Assembly (NCBI GenBank): GCA_021018995.1
Contig: CM037597.1
Location: 32,118,936-32,182,935 of the forward strand
Length of the DNA: 64,000 nt
Direction of reading: 5' to 3'
From: Chloranthus sessilifolius
Lineage: Eukaryota > Streptophyta > Magnoliopsida > Chloranthales > Chloranthaceae
The notes under the pieces were generated by a model. That model was not told the origin of the DNA, did no database searches, and saw nothing but the letters and a program-made list of their open reading frames with translations. A program made the position numbers and the translations under genes. Positions 10,514-22,669 of this stretch are shown piece by piece. Position 1 is the first letter of the stretch, and each line of letters opens with the position of its first letter.

Positions 10514-11100
10514 GGGAAGCTTCCGAATTACGCGCCCTAATAGCCACGCACAAATCGATTACACGCATGGAGACATGCGTGCAATTGGTCCCACTTGGAC
10601 CAAACTCGCTCTTCCCACGACTGCCTAGGACCTGATTTCGTGCCTTACGTCGTGCAATCAGATTGCATGCCTCATCACCGGCGCGCAATTGGTCCCATTT
10701 GGACTAGTCCTCCGCCTTTCATAGACAGCCTGAAGACCCGATTACGAGCTCTCACCGGCTCGTACAATCGATTACACGCCTCATCACCAGTGCGTAATTG
10801 GTTCTCAGCTAGACCTGGCCTTTATTTCTCATGACCGCCTAAATTCCCCTCTTAAGCACCTGTAAAATGGCGCTTAATCAGATTGTGCATGCTTTATAGG
10901 GTGCGTAATTAGTTCCAAGTGAGTTGGAACTTGGACACCTGGCTGAGCCACTTAGCTGGTCACTCACTGAGTCCGTGACCGACTCAAAGTGTATTAAGCG
11001 CCCTACCATAGGCGCGTAATTTAATTAAGTGTACCAAACAGGGCGCGTAATTGTATTTGACCGGTTAATTACGCACCTCCCACAGGGCACGTAATTACCC
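10514..11100. promoter_or_regulatory. GCGTAATT palindrome array in LTR B
   Basis: About a dozen copies of motifs such as GGCGCGTAATT, GATTACACGCATG, GTGCGTAATTGG and TTAATTACGCACC occur in both orientations right up to the TATA box. It is denser and better preserved than in LTR A. Many copies are self-complementary around AATT and contain CpG or GCGC. Confidence 0.65.
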
Positions 11101-11106
11101 GTACAC

Positions 11107-11116
11107 CTATAAATAG
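11107..11116 (+). promoter_or_regulatory. TATA box of LTR B
   Basis: CTATAAATAG is followed by ACTCCCCTACCTC. It is the same core promoter as in LTR A. Confidence 0.7.
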
Positions 11117-11325
11117 ACTCCCCTACCTCTTCCAAAAACACATCAACAACATCAATTCACATTCAAGCCTCGACTGTCTATCTTCCAAGCTTAGGATTTT
11201 GAGAGCTCCTTCCGCGGCGCTCAGCTTCAGGTAATCCCTTTTAGTTTCTAATTTCTAGTTCTATTTCTTAGTTCTAGCTTCTAGTTCTTAGTTCTAGTTT
11301 TTTTTTTTTTAATTCTTAGTTTCTA

Positions 11326-11955
11326 GTTTTAGTAGCAGTTAAGGCTAATTTAAGTTGTAAATAGCTTTGTAATAGCATTGTGAAGAGACTTGGAATCTTG
11401 TAGAGATTGCAGACTTGAGAGCTATATTATTGTAAGCTTCTTTTTGACAATGAATAGCTGATTGTAGTGTTTCATTTAATCTACATTATCTTGTGATTTT
11501 CATTAGATTTTTATGAATTTTATGCACCTATGGATGCATGTGCTTGTAGCCTTACAGACATAGTGTTTGCAGTGGTTTTATTGTTTTAGCTTTAACCCCT
11601 ATGACTGAATTATATCCATGGGATATCATGTGACCATTTGAGTGGACAGGATATAGCCCTAAGACTAATCCATATCTCAGGGTTGAGTTGGATTCTTCTT
11701 CTTTGCATTTGTGCTTGTACCCAAATGAAGGATTGCTGCAAATCCAACTCTTGCTCTGCTTTACAATACTTTTTGCAATAAAAATTAGCCCCTAACTGCT
11801 TACTTCTCCATTTTCTGTTTATTTTCACCAACCCACTTTCATTCTTCCTTAAACCCCTTTCTTTTATTTATGATTTTGCATTTATTTTTGTTTTAGTTAG
11901 TGACAAAACCCTAAAACACCTTCTCTTTACCCTGTTTTATTAGTTTAAGATAGAT
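11326..11955. other. Unassigned sequence between LTR B and the Tat gag region
   Basis: No coding domain is recognised. The first part (GTAAATAGCTTTGTAATAGC through TTGACAATGAATAGCTG) reads like the end of an LTR of another element inserted in the leader. The second part has short inverted blocks around ATATCCATGGGATATC. Identity is unresolved. Confidence 0.4.
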
Positions 11956-13345
11956 TAGGTTTAGAGTTGCTCGATAATTGGCGATGCCCACGTCAGTGCC
12001 CTTACCCGAAGCAACCTTACTATGATCTGTGCAGGGCTATGATGCTACGATGTCAAAAAGCTATCATGGATGAAGTCTGGCAAACCATTAGCACAGAAGA
12101 TTCTCAGATCGCCTTTATAGAAGTCCAAGAAGAACTAGAGCTCAATGCTCCCCAATCTCCGAATGCGCCACAACTTTAGATATTCTGGAACTCACTCGAG
12201 GAGGAATGACAACTGCCCTCAAGCGATGACGAAGACTACTGGATAGATCTGCCTGCACTTGAACTAGCATCATAGTTAGGCCAAGACTTCCAAGGGCAGT
12301 CACATGAAGAAGACGATCCCGGCTTCAACAACAGTGATCTCACCCCCAATGATGAAGGATGGGAATGTCCTTGGGGACACCCTTGCATCTCTCAGCCATA
12401 CCAGTCTCACTGTCAGGCATGCACACTCTTCATAGCATATTTGAGGTACAAAGAAGAGAGCTTACAAGTCTAGAAGAACACCAGCCAGGCTCACCCGAGG
12501 AACAACCTCAGCAGCAAGAACATCTTCAACCCGATTCTGAGGACGAAAGCTCGGACAACTACTACCTCGAAACTCTCTTATAAGAGGAAGCGGTCTACAT
12601 AGTAGAAGAGGGCTCGTCGGCCAGACCATCACCTTCATCTTTCATCAGGAGGATTACATCAAGAAAAGATCATAAAAAAAATGCCAAATTCAGAACAAGA
12701 CCATGTCACCCGCACATGCGCACGAACGACTCCAACAGTCGTTACACTTCCCCAACTAGAGGAAGCAATTCTGTCGGTTCCTCTTCAGGCAACCGACCAT
12801 GTACCATATATCTTATCAAAAATAAAAAAAATAGAAAACCCCAAAACCCTAAATTTTTTTGAAAATATCGAAAAAGAGAGGGAACCCTTCATCCCAGTCC
12901 CATTCAGCGACCAACAAGGAAACTCTTCTCTTAAGGCTATGAGTAGTGGTCACGCCAAGGAAATTGAGAAAGAAATAACCAACATGATCACACACGGTCG
13001 TCATCCTACCCCCAACATGAAGGAGCCCTGCCTCGACTCCATTCAAAACAACCCTACCACCTCTCCCTCATGAAGGCGTGGAGCATCCCGACGAAGTAAC
13101 AAGCCCGTAATCATACTTGACGAGCTACTCCACGACTTTGAGAGGAGAATGAATATCCTTGACCTACACCTCACTAAGGATGTCATAGTCATAAATTACA
13201 TTGATAAAGGGTTACCTCCCTCAAAACTATCCCCTCAGTGTAGCCATTTTATAGTATATGAGCTTACAGACGATGAAGGAGCACCAGCCCTTGAGGAAAC
13301 AAAGGACCTCCAACGGGTCATCAACTGCTTTGATGAGTAAACTCA
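11956..13345 (+). pseudogene. Tat gag/protease-side region
   Basis: Several open segments lie upstream of RT. The clearest, at 13149-13340, reads LDLHLTKDVIVINYIDKGLP followed by SPQCSHFIVYEL, wording typical of the pre-RT region of Tat polyproteins. The segments at 11967-12583 are acidic and glutamine/proline-rich without a recognised domain. The region is broken and an intact capsid or protease domain cannot be shown. Confidence 0.6.
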
Positions 13346-13439
13346 AGCTGCCTCAGAACCTACTAAAGAAATCAAATTTGGCATCGAGGAGAAGCCTAAG
13401 AAGCTGTTAATCAGCACAACACTCAACCCCAAGGAACGA

Positions 13440-14360
13440 TAATAGATCATCTAAGTCCTTCAGGATCACCTCAGCTCTTTAGCATGGTACTACGAAGATA
13501 TGCCCGGTTTGGACCCGAGCCTAGTGGAACATCGTTTGATCCTAGAACCTGATGCAAAGCCTGTCAAGCAGAAACTCAGAAGAATGCACCTCTAGACAAC
13601 ACTACAAGTCAATGAAGAAGTCGATAAACTATATAGAGCCAAGTTCATACGAGTCGTCCTCTACCCCAAGTGGGTTGCAAACATAGTACTTGTCGCCAAG
13701 AAAGATGGCAGAGTAAGGGTATGTATTGACTTCAGGAACCTCAACCGTGCATACCCGAAAGATAACTTCCCTTTACCTCACATCGACACTCTAGTTGACA
13801 AAACCACTGGGCATGAGATGTTATCCTTTATGGATGGCTTCTCAGGATACAATCAGTTCTTTGACTAAGAGAAGACTTCCTTCACTACACCATGGGGAAC
13901 CTACTGCTACGTCATCATGCCTTTCGGGCTCAAGAACGCAGAAGCCATGTATCAACGCGCCATGATGGCCATCTTTCATAACATGATGCACAAGTATGTA
14001 GAAGTCTATGTCGATGATATACTAGTGAAGTCTCAAACGCGAGTAGGACATGCTGAAGCGCTATGACTGGTAGTACAAAGATCCCAGAAATATCAGCTAA
14101 AGATGAATCCAAAGAAATGTGTGTTCGGAGTGACCTCTGAAAAACTACTAGGATTCATACTTAGTAAACGAGGATTTGAGGTCGACCCGCTAAAGGTCAA
14201 AGCCATTCTCGAGATGCCACCTCCCAGCGACATCAAAGAACTACGAGGCCTGATAAGAAGGCTGCAATTCATTAGGAGATTTACCTCCCAACACTCAGAC
14301 ATATGCGACCCTTTCTACAGGCTACTTAAAGGAGGAGTAGAGTACATATGGGATGACTAG
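13440..14360 (+). pseudogene. Tat reverse transcriptase region
   Basis: Recognisable RT blocks in order are the MPGLDPSLVEHRL entry segment near 13500, VCIDFRNLNRAYPKDNFPLP near 13720-13770, SFMDGFSGYNQ near 13830, MPFGLKNAEAMYQRAM near 13920, the catalytic VYVDDILVKS near 14010, and the thumb LLGFILSKRGFEVDPLKVKA at 14145-14205. It copies element RNA. The wording is Tat-type rather than chromovirus-type. Confidence 0.88.
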
Positions 14361-14402
14361 TGTCAGCAAGCCTTCGACAATATCAAGAAGCACCTCCTCA
14401 AC

Positions 14403-14870
14403 TTGCCAATATTATCGCCACCAGTTCCCGAAAGGCCCTCGATCCTCTACGTGTCAGGAAACGACAAGGCTATGGGAGTAATTCTTGGACAATATGATGA
14501 AGATGGTAAGAGAGAGAAGGCTATCTGTTACCTCAGTAGAATGATGGTCGAGTATGAACAGAAATATACGCTAATAGAGAAGACATGCCTTACACTAGTG
14601 TGGGCCTCGACAAAACTACGACACTACTTCAAAGTGCACAAGATACTAGTGCTAGCATGTATGGATCCTCTGAAGTATATATTTGAGAAGCCCGCTACAT
14701 TTGGAAAGATCGCCCATTGGCATATGCTCCTACAAGAGTTTGACATCACTTATGTCATGCAGAAGTCCATCACAGGACAGGCAATCGTCGATTACCTCGC
14801 TAACCTAGCACTCCCAGGCAACGAGCCTGTATGCGCAGATTTTCTCGACGAAAACCTACTCTCGGTTCAC
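14403..14870 (+). pseudogene. Tat RNase H region
   Basis: Encodes the retroelement RNase H that degrades the RNA strand of the hybrid. Visible blocks are LYVSGNDKAMGVILGQYDED, AICYLSRMMVEYEQKYTLIE, and HWHMLLQEFDITYVMQKSI near 14715-14770. It follows RT directly, as expected. Confidence 0.85.
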
Positions 14871-14879
14871 AATGAAGAG

Positions 14880-15210
14880 CCCGACATGACTTCATGGACT
14901 CTCTACTTTGACAACGCTCTCAATCACAAAGGGAAAGACATCGAGATAGTCCTACTGAGCCCATAAGGAGTTGTCATACAAAAAACCTTCCAACTCGATT
15001 TCCCAGTCACTAACAATGTTGCTGAATATGAAGCCTTCATTGTCGTACTCTGAGCAGCGCTACAGCTAGGTGTCAAGAAGTTGAAGAAAATCGGCGACTC
15101 CAAACTTGTGATATGACAAGCCATCAGGGAATGGAAGATCAAAGAAAGAAGACTGATGGCATATTTAGAAACAACTTAGTTTTTAATAAAGAAATTTGAA
15201 ATAATATCTT
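14880..15210 (+). pseudogene. Second (archaeal-type) RNase H of the Tat element
   Basis: Downstream of the first RNase H is a segment beginning WTLYFDNALNHKGKDIEIVL and continuing with the NNVAEYEAFI block near 15015. This wording is characteristic of the additional RNase H acquired by Tat/Ogre-type elements. Its presence is the main support for the lineage call. It is broken. Confidence 0.75.
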
Positions 15211-15559
15211 TCACGCACATCTCCAGACTAGATAACGAGCTTGCAAATTCTCTCGCCACACTAGCCTCAGTCATACAAATACCAATCGGTCAAAACACAA
15301 AGTCCTTCTTCATCAAAAAATTAACAATGGTAACACAGGAAGTCGACTAGCAAGTGAAATTGGAATTGCCAACTAGACCAAAAGCCATCACGAACGAAGG
15401 GCAACCTACCCTAGGTGATTCCCCGAAGAAAGAAGCTGACGTCAGGACCTTCAGATTCGAGAAATCACCAACCGACGATGGGAACCCATGGTACTTCAAC
15501 ATATGGAACTCCTTGAAGCATTGCCATGTCCCTCCTTATGCTACAAGGATTAAACGGAA

Positions 15560-16760
15560 GACCACAAGGAGCCGATGCATGAGGTTCTGCATCCTGGGCG
15601 AGACACTATACAAAGAAGCCTTCAGCAAAGGAGTACTACTATGATGTGTCATGACAACCGAAGGATAATATATCATCCGAGAAGCACACGCCAGTGCTTA
15701 TGGCACCCACGCTGGCAGACAAGGACTCGCATATCAGATCATACGACAAGGCTACTACTGGCTGATGATGACAAGGGATTGCCACCTCTATGTCCAATGC
15801 TGCAAACAATGCCAAGAACATGCCACGCTTATCAAAGCCCCATCAGTTGCATTAAATCCCATAACCTCACCATGGCCATTCTCGATGTGAGCCTTCGATA
15901 TCATCAGACCCTTCATGGACATGGTCGGGAATACTCACAAGCCCGCATTCATACTCACCGCAACCAAATACTACATCAAATGGGCAGAAGCCGAGCCATA
16001 TGTCAGAATCACTGCTTTGACACTCTTGAAGTTTATTATTTAGAACATCATCACCCGGTTTGGAGTACCCAGGAAGTTCGTCACTGATAATGGACCGCAA
16101 TTCATCGCAGAGAAGACAAAGAGATTATGCAAGAAATTCGACATTGACCTATGCCACTTGTCACTATTCTATCCCTAGAGAAATAGACAAGCAGAGGTTA
16201 TGAACAAAATGCTAATTCTGATTCTAAAATGAATAGTGGAGATAGGCAATGGAGCCGACTAGCCTGAACGACTACCAGAAGCACTCTGGGCCTATAGAAC
16301 TTCCATTCGCACAGCCACTGGCCAAACTCCATACCTCCTCACATATGGGATGGAAGCAGTCCTACCCTACGAAATACAAGTACCATCCCTACTATCTAAC
16401 TCAATGATGAGCTATCTCTAGACAAAAAGAGAATTACTCTTCTTGCTGAGCTAGAACAACTCGATGAGACGCGTCTAAGGGCAGTCGATCATGCTCAAGT
16501 ATACCAGAGGAGAGTGGCCAGGGCCTACGATAAGAATGTCCCCGAGCAAACTTTCAAAGTTGGAGAGTTAGTCTTAAAGAAAATCATGCCTTCCAAACAT
16601 GCCCATCCAAAAGGAAAACTAAAACCGAATTGGGAGGGCCCATACGTTATAGCAGTCGTATACCCAGGGAACGCATACAAGCTGGTGAATTAGGACCGGG
16701 AGGAACTCCCTAGCGCTTGGAACACAATGTACCTGAGAAAATACTACCCCTAGCACCGTG
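15560..16760 (+). pseudogene. Tat integrase region
   Basis: An HHCC-type zinc module and a DDE core are recognisable piecemeal. Landmarks are GAHAGR-like wording near 15690, HAYQSPISC-like overlap in another frame near 15825, TDNGPQF near 16085, and a C-terminal KILPSKHAHPKGKLKPNWEG-like block near 16590-16640 ending with YLRKYYP just before 16750. It would insert the cDNA into the genome. It is badly broken. Confidence 0.75.
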
Positions 16761-18255
16761 ATCGTCATTTCCCATAGTCAGATACTTATATCTACCACCC
16801 CCATAGTCATCATGACTCATTCATTGGTCGTACGCCTTCATTTCCCAAGATATCCTTGAAGACTTTTGACTCTTTGCCCACTTTCTCATTCGGGCAATTT
16901 GATCAAAAGGACTAGTGGAATACCTGACCTCTTCCAAAAGAATAAGTAACACACGATTCTCACCCCTTTCCCCCACCATTGGAGGAGATGTTAGAGCACA
17001 GAAAATGAAGATGTTAGGCTAAATAAAAACTCACCATTCTTACGTCAGCAGGTTGCCTTCCAAAAAAATATATATACACATACATAATTGAGAGAGAGCA
17101 ATATGATGGGTGAACAAATCAATGAGCCCAGGGAAGCATAAGCACGTAGTGAGAACATTCCTAGTAACCTTACTAGGAAAGTAGAAGCAAGCCCCGAGGG
17201 CATCCCTGGTGTTCCGATACTACTAGATATCATTGTAAGGTGGTGGGAGGAGGACAAACTCCTGCTAACCATGGAATGTGAGACTTTGATGGTGTTGAAG
17301 CATGACGAAGAGCTCAATCATGGCACTGCATACCACCTAAGAAAAAGATTGTTACCTATCCCTTTTAGAAATTGTCAGATAGAAACTATTCCCTCACGTC
17401 ATTGAACCTTACCCCTCTTTCACCCTTAATTTTATTTTTTAGGCGATGAGTCAGAACCCTCCTAAGATATCCCCAGAAATTAAACTGAAAACTCATGAAT
17501 GATGACTGATGCAATCACTTACTATCTACCGCACACCCCCTAATAATGACTGTGGGATGGGATAATCACTACCGAAGGTAGAACCAGTATATGGCCGATA
17601 TGACTAGACGACCTTCCCCGGTTTGATAACAGTATCAAGGAATTTTTCTCGACACTAACTCATCAAACACACATGGCTCCTCATAGGCCCAACTGCTCAC
17701 AAAAATAAGAAAAGCTCCATTGCACTTTGACATTGACGCATTTTATTTTGGAAAAGGAGTCACATCAAGACTGCTACTTGTTCATAGATGGATGCAACAT
17801 AACGAAGTCATCACCTCAGGAAGACCGCTGAAGACACCACACTGCCTATTCTATCACGCTCCTACACTGGGGCATTTTATTTAGTTTTAGAATTTTATTT
17901 CAGATATTTGCTTTCCCTACACTATTTCCTTTCCTAGTAATGAAAGGTACAAAAAAAAAGAAGAAAATGATACAGTGATGCATCCTTTGATTCCAGACCC
18001 TAGTTTGAGACACCTCCCCCCTTGACAATCATCAAGGGAGAAAATAAAATTACTAATAACTTTATCTTCATGCATAGGTACAGAATAATCTTTAACTATT
18101 ATTAGGCCAACTCAAGGAGCATCCAAGTCCCAACAACAGGCGATGTCACCAAAGACAACCAGCTAAAGTATGGAAGGTAACACAAACGAAATAGCGAAAC
18201 TAGGTACATCTGAATAAAAAAAAAAATCTCTATATATATATATATATCAAAATTT
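16761..18255. other. Tat post-pol non-coding region
   Basis: No gene seen. The part at 17276-17885 is shared in inverted form with 8011-8483. An A-rich stretch lies near 17950 and an AT dinucleotide run at 18233-18248. The region separates the sense pol from the 3' end of the antisense gene. Confidence 0.6.
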
Positions 18256-21200
18256 TCTTTTACATCTATCACCGGGGGCATACCCCTTGTACATACAATG
18301 AAACAAAAAAGAATGCAAAAATATGTATACACGTACCCCTACTCTCTCCGCTGCCTCTGCAAGGGATGCTCATCACCACCCTCCCTAGCATCATCAACCT
18401 GAGGACTAGGGACCTGGTCCATTGAGGCCTTAGCCAAAGCCTTGGGCATGGATGGAAGCCTGCTAGAGGATGAAGGTCTAGCAATAGAACCTCCCTCACT
18501 AGCCTAGCTCAAGGCCCTTCAAGACCGTGAGCGCAAAGGGTCAAAGGCAAATAAAGGCCCAAGGGTCGAACCTGCCTGAACATAAGCCCTCATACGCTCA
18601 TGAGTCCCTCGATGGATCTCGGTCAGTGAGCCAGTAACCCTCGATCCTGACCCAGGAAGGTGATCGAGCATCCCTCGCACTCTCCCCCCAACAACTCTTG
18701 CTAACTCATGTTGCAGAAGCTCAATTGTCGCCTACATCTCAGCATGAGCTGTGGCTCGAGCACTCTCTAACTCTGCCGTCTGAGTCCTCCGCTAGACCAG
18801 CAAGTCCATAGTCACCTCCTAAAGATGATGATCAGTGAGGTTAGATGGAATCTCATGGACCTCCTGACGAGCCAGGGCGTGCTACGTCTCCAAACGCGAC
18901 TGCTCCAGCTCGCGTACCTACACACAAGCACAAAGCTAAGACAAGAACAAGCGTATACATGATAGAGTCAAGATCAAGAGAAATAAAGACATACCAGCTC
19001 AGTATGCTCCTGAAGAAGGCGCTCGATTGTCGCAGCAGTCAACAGATCGACAGGTGGCACTGGAGGAACCTCAGATGTAGACGAATACAACACAAATAAA
19101 CAAACACATCAGATGATATTACGACTAAAAATTAGAAATAAAATATAACTACATAAACTAAACATACCTGAGTAGGAATAGGAGTAGACTCCTAAGGAGG
19201 AGCCTCGAGAGCAGAGTCAGGAATGGCTTGCATAAGAAAAGAACAAACGAACACATAACGTGTCAGATAAAATTGATCAACGAAATGAAACAAACCAACA
19301 TACACATAGATTGAATACACTATACTTAGCTCTTAGGGTGCAGAGAGGCAGTTGTCGCCTCCCTCATCTGCAGGTCCTCAGTAACCTGACGCTGGAAATA
19401 CCCCACACGGTACTAGTAAACCCCTAGATAAGCTAAATAAAACAACTCAGAAGGCACAAGAAACTCACCGAGTGCGCTCGCTTAGCCCGAAGCTGGGCTA
19501 TCATGGGATCCTCCCAATTGGACAACGCAGTCGAAGATGGATCAAATGTTGGAGCAGACACCCCAACAATAGATAAATCTGCCCTCTGCAGGCAAGGCAC
19601 ATAACAAACACATCAGGAACAACATAGAACCACAATGCTAGAGCCAAAGGCAAGACACTTACCAGTCGGTCAATCTCCGAACGTAGGCTGGCTCCACCTC
19701 CCAACAAGCTCGTCACGACCTCGGCGGCTCGACAAGACTACCGCCGATCAGACTCTCCCTCGCGGTCTGACAAACAAAATAGAACGAAATAGAATAATAA
19801 TGTTAAACTGACTAAAAGCAAAATGAATAGACTAACAACTAAAATAAATAGACCAACTCACCAGAGATCGACAGGTCGAATATCAGAACCAACTCACCAG
19901 AGGCCAACTGGGCTCTCAGCTCATCCTTTATTTCCCTAGCCTGGAAAATCGAGGCTATTAGAGAGCGTAACATCTCCTCATCAGGTCGAATGTCAGAATC
20001 AAGATGGCCCCACTCTAGCATGGCCAGCTTCTCCCTCAATGTCGAGGCTGACTCAGGACGACCAACCGTGAAAGAGCCACTCCCGTGAAAAGGATGTGTG
20101 AAGTGCTAGCCGCCACCAAGCTCCTGAAATCATCTCGTAAACTCTCGGGCATCCACCTCACCGCGTGCCCTTGTCACCATGGTCCCCCTGGCTCTAAAAT
20201 CATTGATCAGAGCCCTCATCCTTGATGCGTAGTCCTGACCAAGGAGCCAGTCATCCTCTTCGCCACTCAGTTGTGAATCTCCGATGGGACTCCCTGAGGG
20301 AGCCCCAACTGTCGTGCTACCTGAGATAGGTGGATACGCTCCACCTTCTCGAAGCAGTGGACCCTGATGTCGACATCGAAGAAGGATTGACCATACTGAA
20401 TCACTGGCTACTCGGGATCCTCCTTGACCGCATAGGGCCTTCAAATGACCTATAATCGAAAATAAACAAAACAACTCATCAGTGAAATTTAAAACCTAAA
20501 ACCTAAATACCTTAACAACATGAACAACATGTACCTACCCCAAGTGCATGCCCTTAATTAGACCTCATGCGGTCTACAGATCAGAAGTCTGGCAACGACT
20601 CTCCAACACCCTCCTCCACACATGCATCCACAGGAATGTGAAATCAATCTCCGCTGGGACCCATATCTGTAAGAAGGCGAAGTGATCATATGCCTAAAAC
20701 TAAATACACACACATCGAAACAATCACTAAGATGGAAGCCAAGACAACTAAGATATTATAACGCTAACAATTAAATAAAATTCATCTGAAGGAAGGGAAG
20801 GAATCCTCCAATCGTATCAATACCCCTCCCCCGACGATACAGCTGCTCGTAGAGATGTGCCAGTGCTGTTGCACCCCGAGCATAGGTGGGCATCCGATCT
20901 AAATCTCCAAGTAGCGTCAAGAGTAGGCCCGTCATGCATCCCCTAGTCGAGGACAAAAAGAGCATTGCACTAAGGAAGTGCATCAAAAATGCTCGGAGCA
21001 CTCGATCCGCCACGACCCTCGGATCCGTCACGGTTCTTGGAGAGCCATCGCCGCGCAACGGGCCTGGAATACCGCTCTCTTCTCTGAGTGATGTCTTGGA
21101 GGAATGAGTCCACTAACAAAAGTGTAAAAAAACCATGTAACTCGGACCACCCCTGGTCCGGATCCGTTGGACCGATATGCGACCCCGAGTATCTCCTCAC

Positions 21201-22115
21201 ATCCCGCTAGATAATCCCCCTACATCTGCCCCATCACCGGCTCCCCCTCGAATCTGAGCTCGGTGATGCAGACCTAGTCCCCTGGGGTCAGCGGTAACAT
21301 CGCTACTGGGAAGAGAAATGCTTGCTGCTCCTCCCTCCAGCGCTCTAAAATGACCCCGATCAAGCCTCAATCGATTGGGAAGGACTCAAGCTCCAGGAAT
21401 GGCCTGAGGCCAAAAGACACCAACCATGCCTGTTGAAACTCAGGTAGGGCATGGTACCATGCATGGGACTCTGACCATGCAGTGCTGATGGCCAGCAACG
21501 AGGGCTCCTAACAAGTAAATAAAAGGACAACGTAAGGCTAGAACTTATAACTATGAAAAGACTAATGACAATTATGGACGACGGTTAGACTTAATACTAG
21601 TAAAAAATACTAATGATAGCATGAAAATAATAAATAGAAAAATTGCAAAACACAATGATAATCTACGATAAGCACACAAAACATGATAAAAGCAAGACAG
21701 AACCATAAAATAGACATGACCTAGAGCTAGATACAAGGATGATGCATGAATGCGCACACACATCAAGAATAAATGGAGGTTCGACATAAATTCAGAGGGT
21801 TTCCAGATCCTAAGAATCTATGTCATAACCTAAATGCCTAGGAAATAAGAGAAGTAGCTCTTGCTTGAGGGCACCTACCTGATCCCTTGTAAAGAACTCC
21901 TCCAATGGAATGCACGTCGGAGGAGGAACCCAACGGAGCAGCGTCGCCTTCATCATCCTCACCGCCCTCAGGTGCATCCTCCCCGATGGCTATCTCAGCA
22001 TCACCCTCCACTACGGCATCAGCGCTAGCATGAACCTTAGAAGTCTCACCTCCCTCCACCATCCGCTCCAACTCTGAAGCAGTCAAGAAGAGTCGGTCAC
22101 TACCCTAAACTCCAT
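18256..22115 (-). pseudogene. Antisense accessory gene of the Tat element with plant mobile domain
   Basis: Opposite to pol, coding-like segments run from an ATG at 22115 leftwards to about 18260: an acidic first segment (22086-21838), a plant mobile domain (about 21530-20770), a charged helical segment (20040-19840), and low-complexity segments to 18270. Gaps between them are AT-rich and intron-like. Best wording is RAFLMHFLSAMLFLS, then LLGDLDRMPTYARGATALAH and GFLPFLQ, which match MAIN/MAIL-type PMD proteins. PMD genes are known as passengers of Ty3/gypsy and Mutator-like elements. Broken in a few places. Its start region is cut off from part of its upstream array by the CACTA insertion. 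Confidence 0.72.
20771..21530 (-). other. Plant mobile domain (PMD) within the antisense gene
   Basis: The minus strand first shows wording with FGLRPFLELESF and VILERWREEQQAF, then further left the RAFLMHFLSAMLFLS and DLDRMPTYARGATALAHLYE blocks. These fit the two halves of the PF10536-type plant mobile domain. The function of PMD in elements is not settled. Host PMD proteins MAIN and MAIL1 affect silencing and genome stability. Confidence 0.75.
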
Positions 22116-22275
22116 CTTAGAATGAAGACCTCAAAAAACTTAGAAAAACGCGAGAAAGGACACTCGAAATGGACGAGCGGATTGCAAGATATCGCGGAGA
22201 CATGCAAAACAGGGAACTAGGAAGTAGGGAAGAGCTGGAATTAGAGAGAAAACTAGAAAGCATGAGAGAATGAAG

Positions 22276-22531
22276 GTTTTTTCTAGCTAATATAGGGCAC
22301 CAGCTAATCACGCACCCTACCACAGGCGCATAATTGAATCACACGCTCAGACTCCCACGTGTAATCTGAATCACGCGTGCCTCCTAGGGCACGTAATTAA
22401 ATCACCGCCCGCCCCAAAAGACGCGTCGGACCAATCATGCACATTGCCGAGCGCGCGTTATTTGATCCCACAATCTCCACCGTGCACACAATTCCAAAAG
22501 TCACCCGCACAGTGAATTGGTGATGCTCCAA
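22276..22531 (-). promoter_or_regulatory. Candidate promoter of the antisense PMD gene with GCGTAATT array
   Basis: Motifs such as GGCGCATAATTGAATCACACGC, CACGTGTAATC and GGGCACGTAATTAAATCACC repeat here, as in LTRs A and B. On the minus strand a weak TATA-like CTATATTAG (about 22284-22292) and a pyrimidine-rich start lie below the array, some 170 bases before the ATG at 22115. The array resumes at 38803 on the far side of the CACTA. The promoter role is inferred from position. Confidence 0.5.
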
Positions 22532-22650
22532 CACTACGTCAAAATGAGGAAAAAACTACTATAGCAGCATAAAATAAACCACTGCTTAATATAGTGGTGC
22601 AACATGCCACTGTTTAAAATAATGGTTTCTTAAGTTAAATCAGTCGTCAC
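22532..22650. repeat. CACTA left terminus and subterminal repeats
   Basis: Terminal CACTACGTCAAAATGAGG is followed by palindromic subterminal units, AACCACTGCTTAATATAGTGG and CCACTGTTTAAAATAATGG. In this superfamily such repeats bind the TnpA-type protein. Confidence 0.75.
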
Positions 22651-22669
22651 GTGTGTGTGATGCCATCAT

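Larger units (their letters stand above)
10314..11325 (+). repeat. Tat-lineage LTR B (5' LTR of the Tat element), partial
   Basis: Starts TGCTGACACCCC and follows LTR A through the TTCCCTCTCGGAGTGTACAA block, the motif array, the TATA box at 11107 and the TTCTAGTT-rich leader. After about 11325 similarity to LTR A stops, and unassigned sequence intervenes before the gag region. It is the best candidate 5' LTR for the gag-pol that follows. No matching 3' LTR was found in the window. Confidence 0.65.
10314..22531 (+). mobile_element. Tat-lineage Ty3/gypsy element, left part (interrupted by CACTA)
   Basis: Order: LTR B, a gag/protease-like region, RT, RNase H, a second (archaeal-type) RNase H, integrase, a long non-coding stretch, then an antisense gene with a plant mobile domain. 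The extra RNase H, the RT wording and the TGTAGACACCCC-type LTR mark the Tat lineage (Retand/Ogre relatives). The element continues on the other side of the CACTA at 38803. It is a fossil with many breaks in its sense genes. No 3' LTR was found. Confidence 0.85.

Noticed and set aside
11326-11560. Possible Ty1/copia solo LTR in the Tat leader
   Set aside because: The style is LTR-like, but I could not define TG/CA edges, a target duplication or a partner, so it is left unassigned.
15575-16087. 170-codon plus-strand frame in the Tat integrase region as a separate gene
   Set aside because: It is an out-of-frame reading of the integrase region. Its His-rich wording is a frame artefact.
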